From: Paralichthys olivaceus
Lineage: Eukaryota > Chordata > Actinopteri > Pleuronectiformes > Paralichthyidae
Direction of reading: 5' to 3'
Length of the DNA stretch: 64,000 bases
NCBI RefSeq assembly: GCF_024713975.1
Contig: NC_091112.1
Coordinates: 1,592,001-1,656,000 of the forward strand
Position numbers and translations under genes: made by a program. Of this stretch, positions 10,366-21,734 are shown in pieces. A model generated the notes under the pieces. The model ran no database searches, had not been told where the DNA came from, and saw only the letters and a program-made list of their open reading frames with translations. The stretch's first letter is position 1, and each line of letters starts with the position of its first letter.

Positions 10366-13181
10366 GGAGGGAGAGTACGAGTCGATCCTGTGCGTTAAAC
10401 CCGATGTGCACGTTTACCGGATCCCGCCGCGCGCTTCAAACCGCGCCTACAGGTGAGACACGGGAACAACCGGGAGTCGCTAACGGAGCCTCTCGCGTGG
10501 TGTGACGGTGTTCGGTGTCCTCGGTGCGGGTGTTTCACTTTCACCGGTTTGCACCAACACGTTTCCACATACGAGGATCGAACACCGGCCTCATGTCGTG
10601 ACATGGATCCTCGTGTGTGCGCGCGTGACGGTTTAACCGTTCGTTGTTTCAGATGTTACCGGGATACTTGTCACCATACCGGGGGCAGCCAGGACCACAC
10701 CACCGACACCGTCTCAACCTGAGGGCACACGTTCGAGTCCGATGATCATTTCAAAATAAAACTGTATGGACACTGTGTAAAGGAGACTGTTGGTGCCCAG
10801 AGGATTTGTTTATTATTGGAATTTACACAATTCAAACTAAATCAGAAGTAGGGATGTCACGATATGAAAGTTTGGTGCCACGATTGTCCGTAGGAAATAT
10901 AACAGCTTTCACGATTATCAATACTATACAAGAAAAAAAAGACTCACGACGAGCAATATATAGATCGCTAATAATATAGAGAACGAACTACGAGCTGCTC
11001 CTGACACACACCCCCCTGGTCAGAAACCGAAAGTAAACAAGGATTTCTCCTCTCGCTGTGAACTCCTCCGATGGAGCTGTTTGTGCAGCGTTGGTGGAAA
11101 TAAGGACGTTAAGTCTTAGTTTTTACAATTCTTATGAAATTGTGACATTATCAAACCACGGTTATCGTAAAACCAGTTAATCCTGACATCCCTAGTCCCA
11201 GGCAGTAATGAAGTAATGTGAAATGTAATCTGTCTGCGTGTGGAACTCATTTCTTGTGAACTGTTCATCTCATCGGCTTCACACGTGTGTTGTAAAGCGC
11301 AGTTTCAAAGTTTTGGTGGGATTTGATTTGACTGTCAGTATATTGTCGAACAGTTGACTGGAGGGTGTTTGTCATTTATGTCTTTACAGAATCGCCTCCA
11401 CAGATTTTACACCATCGATCAATAGAGAAACAATCAGCACATGAATCGATAATGACTCTCGCGCTAACATGTTGGCATCAACCCATCTCTGCAGGGCTGC
11501 TGACTGGAAGCTTGATGCTCCAGACTGGTCCGGTCGAATGAGGATCACAGCCAAGGGCAAAGTGGCTTACATCAAACTGGAGGACAAAATCTCAGGTACG
11601 ACTTTATTCTTTATGAAACTTAAACCTGCATTGACTGATGTTCTGTCTCCCTGGTGAATCCTGAATAATCTCTTGGCCCCTGCAGCTCTAACCTGGATAA
11701 GCTCGGACAGAACGGATGAAAAGATGTAATGTGTTCACAGTCTCTCTTTCTGTTCCCTGTCCTGTGCGGCTGCAGGTGAGCTGTTTGCTCAGGCACCAGT
11801 TCAGGAGTATCCCGGCGTCGCGGTGGAGACAGTCAGCGACTCCAGCAGATACTTTGTTCTGCGGATACAGGACGACAACGGTGAGGACGAGAAAATATTT
11901 ACTAACGATGCCTAAATCCCAACGTTGTTAAACACGCGGGGTGTTTCACGTTCCTGCCTTGTCCTCAGGTCGCAGCGCTTTCATCGGAGTCGGCTTTGGG
12001 GACCGAGGAGACGCCTTTGACTTTAACGTGTCCTTGCAGGATCATTTCAAGTAAGACGTGTTCTGATGTGGTGGCGATAGTTTCAGTCATTTCTTTGACT
12101 CGTGTACTTTTGAAAGTTTGGTTCTAAAATACAGAGCTGTGGTATTTTCCTGCAGAGATACATTTGCTCATCATTGTTTATTTCTGTATCATGGCTGAGT
12201 GTGTGTCCATGTCCCTGCAGATGGGTCAAACAGGAGAATGAACTCCGTAAAAGTTCCCAGCTCGGGGATTCAGGACCTAAACTGGACTTGGGCTTTAAGG
12301 AGGGACAGACCATCACACTCAACATAGGGGTGAGAGACGAGCAACACCATTTCTCAGAACGCATTCTGAAAATAATAATTTATTTAGTAGTTTTTCTGTT
12401 GGACCGGTTACAAGTAGTTTAAACAAATCTTAAATTATGATTGACTTTCATGGGCTCTTTAAAAATGATAAGTTCTTTTTTCCTTCTCTATCTCCAGCAA
12501 GGTAAAAAAAGAGATAAACCTCGCCCACCCAGCTCAGGTGGGTTTGGACTCCTCCCACCACCACCTGGAGGCAAGATAGCCCCTCCTCCTTTGTCCGGCT
12601 CATCCAATCACAACATCGTCCCTCAGACAGGCGACACAGCGACAGGTAGACGCTACTTCCATGAAACTACGTTACGTTAAAGCTTCATAACAGGGATCAT
12701 AGCCAACGTGAGAATTTCATGTGGACACATCGAGGTTTCAGGATCGAGCGTCACTCAAGACTGTGCAGCTTTAACCTGCCGCCCTGTTTTCTGAGTCACT
12801 GGGTTAATTGAATTGTTAATTGTCTTTGAGCTTCAGGCTGCATGAAATGAACAGAATGTGTGTCAGTGTGTGATCTACTTTGAAGAAGCTCTGATCTCTT
12901 CCTCTCTGTCAGGCTGCCTGCTGGAGCTGGACAGCAGTAACTCTAACACGGTGGTTCAGTCAAACCCGGGTTCAGATCTGTGGGGAGACTTCTCTGCTCC
13001 TGCAAGGTACAACTCAATTAAACTGTGTCTTAAATCCTCTAACTGCCTGAGAGGAAGTATTTGTACTGTAGTTTGTTAAAGGAGAATATGTAAGAAAACA
13101 CTAACATCAGGATTTTGTGTTTTCAGCTCTGTTCCACCTCCATCTCGACCACAGAACTCCACAAACTGGATCCAGTTCTGA
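10358..13181 (+). CDS. necap1: NECAP1 adaptin-ear-binding coat-associated protein
   Basis: Eight exons: 10358-10452, 11495-11595, 11776-11880, 11969-12050, 12221-12329, 12498-12645, 12913-13006 and 13127-13181. They join in frame to 262 aa, near the usual NECAP length. Residues 1 to about 130 form the PH-like PHear domain (starts [15 protein letters not shown]; then [16 protein letters not shown] and the [18 protein letters not shown] block). The tail has LLPPPPGGK, the acidic DLWGDF motif and a C-terminal WIQF. WIQF is a conservative form of the WVQF ligand that docks on the AP-2 alpha ear and the AP-1 gamma ear. The protein acts in clathrin-coated vesicle formation. [19 protein letters not shown] and the Leu-rich/DLWGDF tail are closer to NECAP1 than to NECAP2. 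It is divergent from an epsin gene about 1 kb away. Confidence 0.95.
10849..11194. mobile_element. MITE-like element in necap1 intron 1
   Basis: It is bounded by an 11-bp perfect inverted repeat, TAGGGATGTCA and TGACATCCCTA, 346 bp in all. There is no open frame. The ends and size suggest a non-autonomous hAT-like element, but I see no clear 8-bp target duplication, so the superfamily is uncertain. Confidence 0.5.
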
Positions 13182-13697
13182 GCCCTCCATGCTTTCGTCG
13201 CTTGTGATTTCCATCCCATCTGTGTCTGTAGCTTCCCGTGCATCACACCGAGTGTAACTCCCACACCCCGATCCAGCAGAGGCAGGAAAACACCACAGAT
13301 CTGTAAAAGAGAAACGGTTCCTGAATTTCACTCGGAAAGAGTCGTGGTTCTTTAGATGTTCCTGAAAGGAAAGTTAAACATCACTGTGTCAAAGCCATTA
13401 CATGATATGAGCCATTTCCAACAATATTTAAGGGCTACGTGTGACGTCCCGAGCAGCAGGTGTTCCTCTGTTGTGTGTCGACATCTCCTCGCCAGTAGAT
13501 GGCGCTGTGAGCAGAGCTTTAGCTTTCATCTGGAATGTTTTTGTCAGAGCGGCAGCTCCCCCTGCAGGCCCTGCAGAGTACTATCTCCAGACTTGACCTG
13601 CGCTCTCTGAATAAGTGCAAACAGTCAAAGTGGGCCTAGTTCTTTAATGTTCAAGCATTTGCACTTTTTATAATCATAGAATTCTATACCCACCTTC
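13182..13697. other. necap1 3' region
   Basis: Probably the necap1 3' untranslated region, running toward the Tc1 element. No further coding exon is seen. It contains a CTCF-type motif at 13492-13505. Confidence 0.5.
13492..13505 (+). promoter_or_regulatory. CTCF-type motif downstream of necap1
   Basis: CCAGTAGATGGCGC fits the CTCF core CCASYAGRKGGCRS at all 14 positions. It is a sequence match only; no occupancy is known. Confidence 0.35.
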
Positions 13698-13699
13698 TA

Positions 13700-15022
13700 A
13701 ACTCAGCAAAACAAGAAACGTCCCTTTTTCAGGACTGTGTATTTCAACAATAATGTAACTTTACAGATCTTCATTGTAAAGGGTTCAAACTATGTTCCAT
13801 GCATGTTCAATTAACCATAATCAATTAATTAACATGCACCTGTGGAAAGCTTACAGAGAGTAGGCATTTAAGGTCACAGTTCTAAAAACGCAGGACACTA
13901 AAGAGACTTGTCTACCGACTGTGAAAAACACCCAGAGACAGATGCCCAGGGTCCCTGCTCATCTGCGTGAACGTGCATTAGACAGCGCTACAGGGAGACA
14001 GGAAGGACAGCTGATCATCCTCGCAGTGGAAGACCACGTGTAACAACACCTGCACAGGATCGGTCCATCCGAATATCACACCTGCGTGACAGGTACAGGA
14101 TGGCCACAACAACTGCCCGAGTCACACCAGGAACACACAATCCCTCCATCAGTGCTCAGACTGTCCACAGTAGGCTGAGAGAGGCTGGACTGAGGGCTTG
14201 TAGGCCTGTTGTAATAAGGCAGGTCCTTACCAGGCATCACCAGCAACAACGCCGCCTATGGGCACAAACCCACCTTCGCTGGACCAGACAGGAGTGGCAA
14301 AAAGTGCTCTTCACTGCTGAGTCACGGTTTTGTCTCACCAGGGGTGATGGACGGATTCGTGTTTATCGTGGAAGGATTTGGAGGTGGGGGGTCCGTCATG
14401 GTCCGGGGCGGTATATCACATCACCATCGGACTGAGCTTGTTGTCATTGCAGGCAATCTCAATGCCTTGCGGTACAGGGAAGACATCCTCCTCCCTCATG
14501 TGGTACCCTTTATGCATGCTCATCCGGACATGATCCTCCAGCAGGACGATGCCACCAGCCATTCTGCTCGTTCTGTGCGTGAGTTTCTGCATGACAGCAA
14601 TGTCAGTGTTCTGCCACGGCCAGCGAAGAGCCCGGATCTCAGTCCCATTGAGCACGTCTGGGACCTGTTGGATCGCAGGGTGAGGGCTCGGGCAGTTCCC
14701 CCCAGAAATGTCCAGGAACTTGCAAGTGCCTTGGTGGAAGAGTGGGGTAACATCTCACAGCAAGAACTGACAAATCTGGTCCAGTCCATGAGGAGGAGCT
14801 GCACTGCAGTACTTCAAGCAGCTGGTGGCCACACCAGATACTGACTGGTACTTTTGATTTTGAGCCTCCCTTCATTCAGGGACACGTTATTCTAAATCTA
14901 ATTTTTAGTTTATGTCTTATGGTGTTGACTCTTTTAGTGTTCATACAAATATTTACACACATTAAGTTTACTGGAAGTAAAAACAGTTGAAAGTCAGAGG
15001 ACGTTTCTTTTTTTGCTGAGTT
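13700..15022 (+). mobile_element. Tc1-type DNA transposon, whole ends, broken transposase
   Basis: The ends AACTCAGCAAAA(C/A)AAGAAACGTCC are inverted repeats of about 25 bp, flanked by TA at 13698-13699 and 15023-15024, the expected Tc1/mariner target duplication. The element is 1323 bp long and lies in the same orientation as necap1. The two ends differ at few positions, so the copy is of moderate age. Confidence 0.93.
13942..14844 (+). pseudogene. Tc1 transposase pseudogene
   Basis: It begins MPRVPAHLRERAL, the usual start of this fish Tc1 transposase, but the first DNA-binding helix-turn-helix is largely deleted and the frame is lost soon after. It resumes with MATTTARVTPGTHNPSIS and continues to FTAESRF, where the first catalytic Asp of the usual FTDESRF is Ala. 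About 13 residues around the expected NERYTEA are missing, with a frame change. The C-terminal half is open at 14344-14844 and keeps the second Asp (LQQDDATSH) and the Glu (SPIEHVWD), ending GGHTRY. It cannot make active transposase. Confidence 0.9.
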
Positions 15023-15024
15023 TA

Positions 15025-18000
15025 TTTTCTACTGAATTTGAGGTTTGGCTGATTTAATGACATCTCGTTTCAGTAAAATCCTCAAAATTAGAGACACTTT
15101 GCAAGTTTTTCCACAAAGAGAAGCAACATTTTCAGACTCACTCTCTCGTTCTTAACCTCTCACTGTGAATTTTAGAGTCGTCAGCTCAAGACTGGAGGAA
15201 ACTTTACCATGTGAATCAAGTGTCTCAAAATGTCTGCACTTAACATTTCTGCTGTTGGTTCAAAGTGTGATTTAAATGATAATGATAATGTCATTTAAAA
15301 CTTTCAGATTCGATTTTATTATCTTTATTAGATATAATATATATATATATATATTTATTAGATATAATATATATAAATATATACATATTTGTGTTCACTA
15401 GGTGCTTTAAAAGCTAATTTTGTTGCAGTGCAGAAATTTGCCAAATACGAAGTGAATTGGAACGATGTAAATTTCTTCCTCCTGAGGAGACGGCGTCTCA
15501 TCGAAGTTAACTTGACCTTTTTTTCAAAACTCTGCAGATTTGAAAAACTGAGCTGAATCAGAGCCGGAACGTTGGACTCGTTTTCAGACAATAGTGAAAA
15601 ACCAGTTGTATTCCCTCAAGCTTTATTCTCTGAGCTCACCAGAGGGGAGCTGTGATGTGGGGGAGGTTGTTAGTTAAATCTTAGCTTCACTTTCTGCATC
15701 GAATATTAACATCACCCAGATTTAACGCTGTTGCTGCATCTCGCAAACGCTCCTCCACATACAACCGGCTTTATGTTCGAGGAAAATAAAGGAGACTCAG
15801 CATCTTGTTAAAATGTGACGGTCACAACACTGACGTCAGTGTATGGACAGATTGAGCAGTGGGAGGATTGTGGTCGCTACAGGAAGTGCGCGTGCATTCA
15901 GTTGACCTGCTTTTTCATGTCTGTGAGACGACCGTGAGGTAAAAATGTTTAGTGAACGAAAGGCAGCTCTGCGGGGCGGAGTCAGAGACACAATACATAT
16001 TTATGGTCAATGCAGGAAGTGTCAACGTTAACAGAAGTTCTCAAAGTGAGTCTAATGACAGAGGACAACATGAGGAAAATATCAAGCACTGAAACGAGGG
16101 AAAAGCTCTAAATCGCTTTTTTCTTGCTGAGAGTTAGATCGGTGTCACTCATGAGCATTAAATATAAACCTGGAGCCAGCAGGTGGTTAGCGTAGTTTAG
16201 CACTAAGCCTTGAACCGGGCTAACAATTAGCCTGTGTCTAACGTTATAAACCCACTACTGGCTCTTTATCTCAGACTGTAATGTAAATATGAAAACGCTC
16301 TTTTACTGAACGCGTGCAGTGGCAGAGCTCCGAACACACCGGTCTCAGGACTGAAGGCGGGAACCTGATGATTGTTTCCCGAGGAATGTCTCAACGGCAG
16401 CGGACGATATGTTAATGTGAGGCTTCGGCTGACTCTGTTTACAGAACTCTGACTTGTGAAGTGTCAGAAACATTTGACCGTGAATTCATTTTGTTTGCTT
16501 AGATTTTTAAGGTTTGCTGTGATCAAATCACAAGAAGTGTATTAAATTGGCAGTAAGATTCTGATTGATATGATTTGTTTATGTGTGTTGTGTTTACATT
16601 TCTCATATTGGCCAAAATATATATATAAAAAAAAAAAAAAGCAATGTCTCCCATTTCTCACTCATTCCACTCTGGCTGTAAAATCACTGGACTAACACTT
16701 TTGATTTATGACCAATTTAATGAGAAAGAGGCAATAAATCCTTCCAGAGGACGTGTGATGACTTTCTTTGTTTCACACACTTACACAACAACAAATCCAC
16801 AAAGATAAATAAATGATAAAATCTTAATTATTTCTCTCCTGCTCCACTTTAATGAACGTGGGTGACAATCACGAGGCCCAAGTCAGAACTATGCTGCAAA
16901 TCACGTCTGTGTCTTGACCCCAAAACCAGTTATGTTACCGACACGCGTGACAATGTGTGATGTAACTGGGTCATTGGGAGACACCGACCACCAGGGAAGT
17001 GTCAGACAGCCCCCCCCCAAACTGTCCTACGACACAGAGACGTCAGTGGAGGAGAAACACAGCTTGTTATTCATTAAACACTAAAATAAGCTCTGTGATA
17101 TTCATCACTATTGGTGATCTGTCACTAACGTTGAGGTCTGCAGCTTCAGTGAAACGTTATATACGCAGTATTTACTTCCAATGAAGCGACCTCGCAGATC
17201 CCCTCCAAAGATGGACGACTCAGACATCCCCCGAAACGAAGCCACTCTCTACTCAGGACTATATTTGAAAACAGGAATAGTTTTCAGTTGCTGTATAAAT
17301 GTTTAAAATCTCACATTAAGTCAAATTGCACGACCAGTATTTCTTTTAAACCTCCTCTCTAGGTATTTGCGAGGCCGAGGGATCCGACCACGACCACGTT
17401 GAGCAGAAGCTTTTAGCTCTGCTGACAGTCAGAAAGAGAGAGCGACCGACAGCTGGACGGACAGAGCGCCGGCCGCCTCCATGTTTCATCAGGAACATGA
17501 TTCATCTTCCTCTGATTTTCACCTCTTCTTACCTCTGAGGCCATTTTATCCTTCTGGTATTTGTCTTAAGCTCCACCTTAATTTGCTGCTGTGTGTCTGC
17601 TGTCTGGTCTCAGGTCTGCATGAACTATAGCATGTGTGTTGACGAGTGTGTAACTCCCACACCAAGCAGCACATTTATCCAGAACAACATCACACGTATC
17701 ATGATGATGGAGCGGTTTGGATCTGTGCCGATGCCAAATATAAATACAGAGAAATTCAGACTTAAAACACCTGATATCCCCGAGCGCTCGCTCAAGATTC
17801 AGTTTCCTTTTCCAGGGAACGTTCCTCATCTATCATCAGTGATCGGGAGTTTAATGATCTGATCGAATTTAAATCTTCGACAGGTAACTCACACTTATAT
17901 GATTCTGGACCTCTGATTATATTTATTTTCCAGCGTGCTAACATTAACGTTAAACACAGACGCCGGTGGTACTGAGGTCATGAAGTCAGTCAGTCCTCAT

Positions 18001-20639
18001 CGATTCCATCATGGCTGCAAAGATTGTGGTCACATCACAGAGTCAGTCTGTCTGGACCAGTTGGCCAACACGCTCCTGGAGGACTTGTAGGTCACGATGT
18101 CTAATCTTAGTTAGCAGTCTAATCTAAGCCTCGTCCATCAGCACTTCATAAACTGAACAGACAAGTACTTTTTTTTTTTTTTTTTTTTTATTCGATCCCT
18201 AAGACGAGAAAGAATTTAAAGTCAGAGCCAGAGACGGTGTCGCAGTCAGAAAACCACGTGTACCCGCCACAGGACATCTGCTGCCTCCTTCAGATCCAAA
18301 TAAGGTTTCAAGAAGAAGAACTGATAATTAAACAGTTCCAGGTTTTTAGCTCTTTAGGGTTTGAATCAGAAAACATCTGAGTCAGTGAATCCCTGAACCA
18401 GATCTGTGTTTCATGACAAATGTAGCAGAGCACTCACATGCACGAGGAGCCGTCAGTGTGGTGACGCCACGTGTTCCCGAACCGTGTGGGTCCATTACTT
18501 TGCTGTAGAAGTTGAGAGAAGCTCAACTCAAATCAGGTTTAAACCAATACAGGTGTTAGCCAATCAGGCTAATTCGAGTCCAGGTCGTGCCTGGGCCTCA
18601 GGATGAGCCACTGTGGCTGAACCGCTCCTGGAAGACACGTCTTCAATTCACTGTCCTGTGACCAAACACAGCAACAGCTCTATAAAACCTCCTGCACCGA
18701 CTAACACCAGCACACTCGGAACATCTCCTGGATTTAATGTTGGATCGTCGGGTTCAGAAGTTAAATAGTAAAATGCAGTCCTCCAAAATACAAAAGTGGT
18801 TATATTAAACTTTGTGGCGTTTAGCGATGTTTGAATTTTCACCCAAACATTTTGTCTCTTAACTTTTTATGACTGTTAAATTCAGTGATATATTTATGAC
18901 GTGTCCTCTTGTCAACAACTGTCCTTTCTTTTCTCACTTTCCTGCACATGCGTAGACTGGAGAAACATACACTCACTCAGAGACACTCCAGACATAGCGT
19001 TTATGCAACATATCAGGTGAAATGTCAGGAGAGGAGTTTGGATTCCCCCCCACCCTCCCGTCCCCTGGGATTTTGATACGATAATGAAACTGTCTCCCAT
19101 TAACAAGCTGGCGAATTCATGGGTTTTGGCTCCGGCTGGTTTCTGGAGATAACTTCACGAGCTGATGTCTTTATTTGAACTTTGCCTCATTAAAACAACA
19201 GTTGGCTGATGTTTTATGTGACGGTTTGGTGTGAGGGTGATTTAGGTGCTGTTGGGATAATGGGGTGCTGTGGGGGGGGGCAGAGGGGTCAAAGGTGAAA
19301 GGTTAGAGTCACTCGTGGTCACTCTCTGCTTTGAAGTGGTGAGTGAAACCTGAACACCTCTGCAGGATGATGTATGTCAGCAGTGCTCATGGAGAGGGGA
19401 TATGTGTGAGTACATGTTCGTACTATTTGTGTGTGAGTACATAAATCCTGCATTAGCATCCTGTCACGCCCTCATCTGCTCTATTTGACTAAACCGAACC
19501 TGAGCACATTTGAATATAGATCTATTCCACGTCCCTGGGCTTTTATTTGAAACCTGGAGACGTCCCCCGTCGCATGAGACCGTTCGTATAGGTCCAACAA
19601 CACATGCAGTTCTTAGCTAATGCAAATGTCAGTGGGGTTTTGACAGCAAATAAAAACCCAGTTGGTTCGAGTTTCAGTTGCATGATTGTGTCATGTTTCT
19701 ATTTTTAAGTTGATCTGGGGGTAAGATTAGAATTTACATCCTTAGATAGGCCGAGTAGATTTATCCTGCAGCAGGTCCTTTGTTTTTGTTTTCCCCTTGG
19801 TTTGTTATTTACACCCTCTCTGGTTTTTATTGGTCTGGGCAGACGCTCAACATTCGTCGGCCTCCGTGGCTCCTGCTCTTCCTCTGACCTCCTCTCACTC
19901 TGTAAAACGCCGCTGACTTTCCCTTTTCTGTGCAGGTGTCAAAGATCAAATGTTTTCTGGCAGATAAATCATACAGTAGTACTGACACCTTCCCAGGCTT
20001 GAGAAAACAGAGACACTTATTAGTGTCTGGACGCAGCTGACTACAAGTTGTGAAATAGCTTTATATTTAGTTTTAATCATTTCCGACAAAGGTCAACGTG
20101 CAACGCTCTGAAAATAAAGATTGACGTGTTTCAATTTTCCTCATCTGCTTATTGCAAATCTTCTCTTGTACCTGGAGGAGTGATCTTACGACGCACATCG
20201 CATGCAAGTGCATTCAGTTCCAGTGCTACAGCTGCTGAGTGTGTAGATCTGTGTCAGTTAAGTATCCGTGTTCGTGTCAGTGTGTCTAATCCGCCTCTGT
20301 TGTCGATATCCAGCAGATTGTATTTGCATTCCAAAATATGTTCAGTGTGTGACTTGGCTGGACTGCGAGGCCCAGGGGCCAGAACCAGGGGCCAGAGCAC
20401 ATACACGCTGCTGAAAGGTTGTCGTGTCAAGTTTAAGACCCCGGATCTATTTTTGCAAACATCTGGGGAAGCCGTCCAGATGGCCCGCGCTGTGTGAGAG
20501 TGTCATCGGTGAGTGTGATATACTGCATTAGAATATCATTTTACAAGGATACTAGCCAAGGCTTTTTAAGGTCAGCATACTTCAAAAAATCTATTTATCT
20601 GCAGAACACCTGCAGATGACAGTTTATTGTTTCATAAAA
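15025..20639. other. Gene-poor interval, no gene seen
   Basis: About 5.6 kb with no exon I can support on either strand. It holds an (AT)n run at about 15337-15372 and a poly-T at 18171-18190. Open frames here are short and show no domain. It could hold distal regulatory DNA or untranslated exons. Confidence 0.5.
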
Positions 20640-21105
20640 TATATTCAAAGAAAGTCGTTTACAAAAACAGTGATTTTACTGTCTGCATTACAGGTACAAT
20701 TAGACAAATGTAGTATTTTACCTTGTACATATGTCAACAACTCATGAAAAGGCATAAACACCCAAACACAAAATCACGTTATATTTTGACAGTGTTACAC
20801 AAGTGCCACTAAAATATTTGTCTTCCAGAAACGCTGATATTTATTGTCTCCATTATATTTCAAAAAGTCGGTATCTGCATTTTAGGAAGATTTTCACATA
20901 AATAAACAAGTATTTTACAAAAACACGCATAGTTTCAGAAGCGTATGTGTTGTTATATTTAACTAATTAAATCATGATTTCTGTAATCAATGTGAGAAAA
21001 CAAACACAAAAAGGTGCGAGACATAAAATCACGTTAGCCAACAATCGCTAACTATTTCAACAACGGAATAATGTTACACAAGTGCTACTCAAATATTCCT
21101 TTTTT
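20640..21105. repeat. Degenerate tandem duplication, about 255-280 bp apart
   Basis: Blocks repeat in the same order: TTTACAAAAACA at about 20659 and 20914, AAAATCACGTTA at about 20770 and 21026, and GTTACACAAGTGC at 20794 and 21073. The copies are diverged, with one insertion of about 24 bp in the second. It lies 3' of the SBK kinase gene and may be in its 3' untranslated region. Confidence 0.5.
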
Positions 21106-21345
21106 TAATCCCCTGAAGCAGAGTCAGAGAAATGATGTGGTCGTAATATAGCTGGTCATGTTTACGGCTTCAGTCTATAAACAGTTCACGGCCTACTATG
21201 ACATATTATACTTTGAGTAGCGTAGACCTAAAAATAGAAGCAGTGCACTGAGGAGGGAATCTTTTCCAAGGACATGGAGGCATTACAGCGCCGCCAAACA
21301 CCAGTAATCTCCAGAAATGCAGCTGTCGCACTATTCGTTTTCATG

Positions 21346-21380
21346 CGATATATATATATATATGTATATATATGTATATA
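21346..21380. repeat. (TA)n/(TATG)n microsatellite
   Basis: A TATATATATATATG-type run in the probable downstream region of the kinase gene. Confidence 0.85.
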
Positions 21381-21734
21381 AGATACCGTTATTGCTGTAA
21401 TAAATAGTTTTGATTAGTGAAAAAACTGCGAAATTAATTAGCTGTCAAAAAGGAATTCGATCACGATAGTTTGCCTCCTGCAGTTTCTGCCTTGTGAAAT
21501 CTTAATTTGTTAATCATATTAAAAGCAGAACGGACGAAAACAAAAATGGTGCAAAGTGCTTGAGCTTTCAAATTTCTTTTGTTTTGTCTCCTCGACATTT
21601 CTAAAGCAGAAGACAAGTGAATGATTCTCGCAGAGAGAAGCAGACAATGCTCACATTCAATTACCGTGTTCTAATGAGTACAATGGGTTTTTGAAAAGTA
21701 AAAACATAAACTCCAGTGTTTCTTTATCGTTTCT

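Noticed and set aside
14416-14875. Minus-strand open frames over the Tc1 element
   Set aside because: They are shadows of the transposase reading frame on the plus strand.
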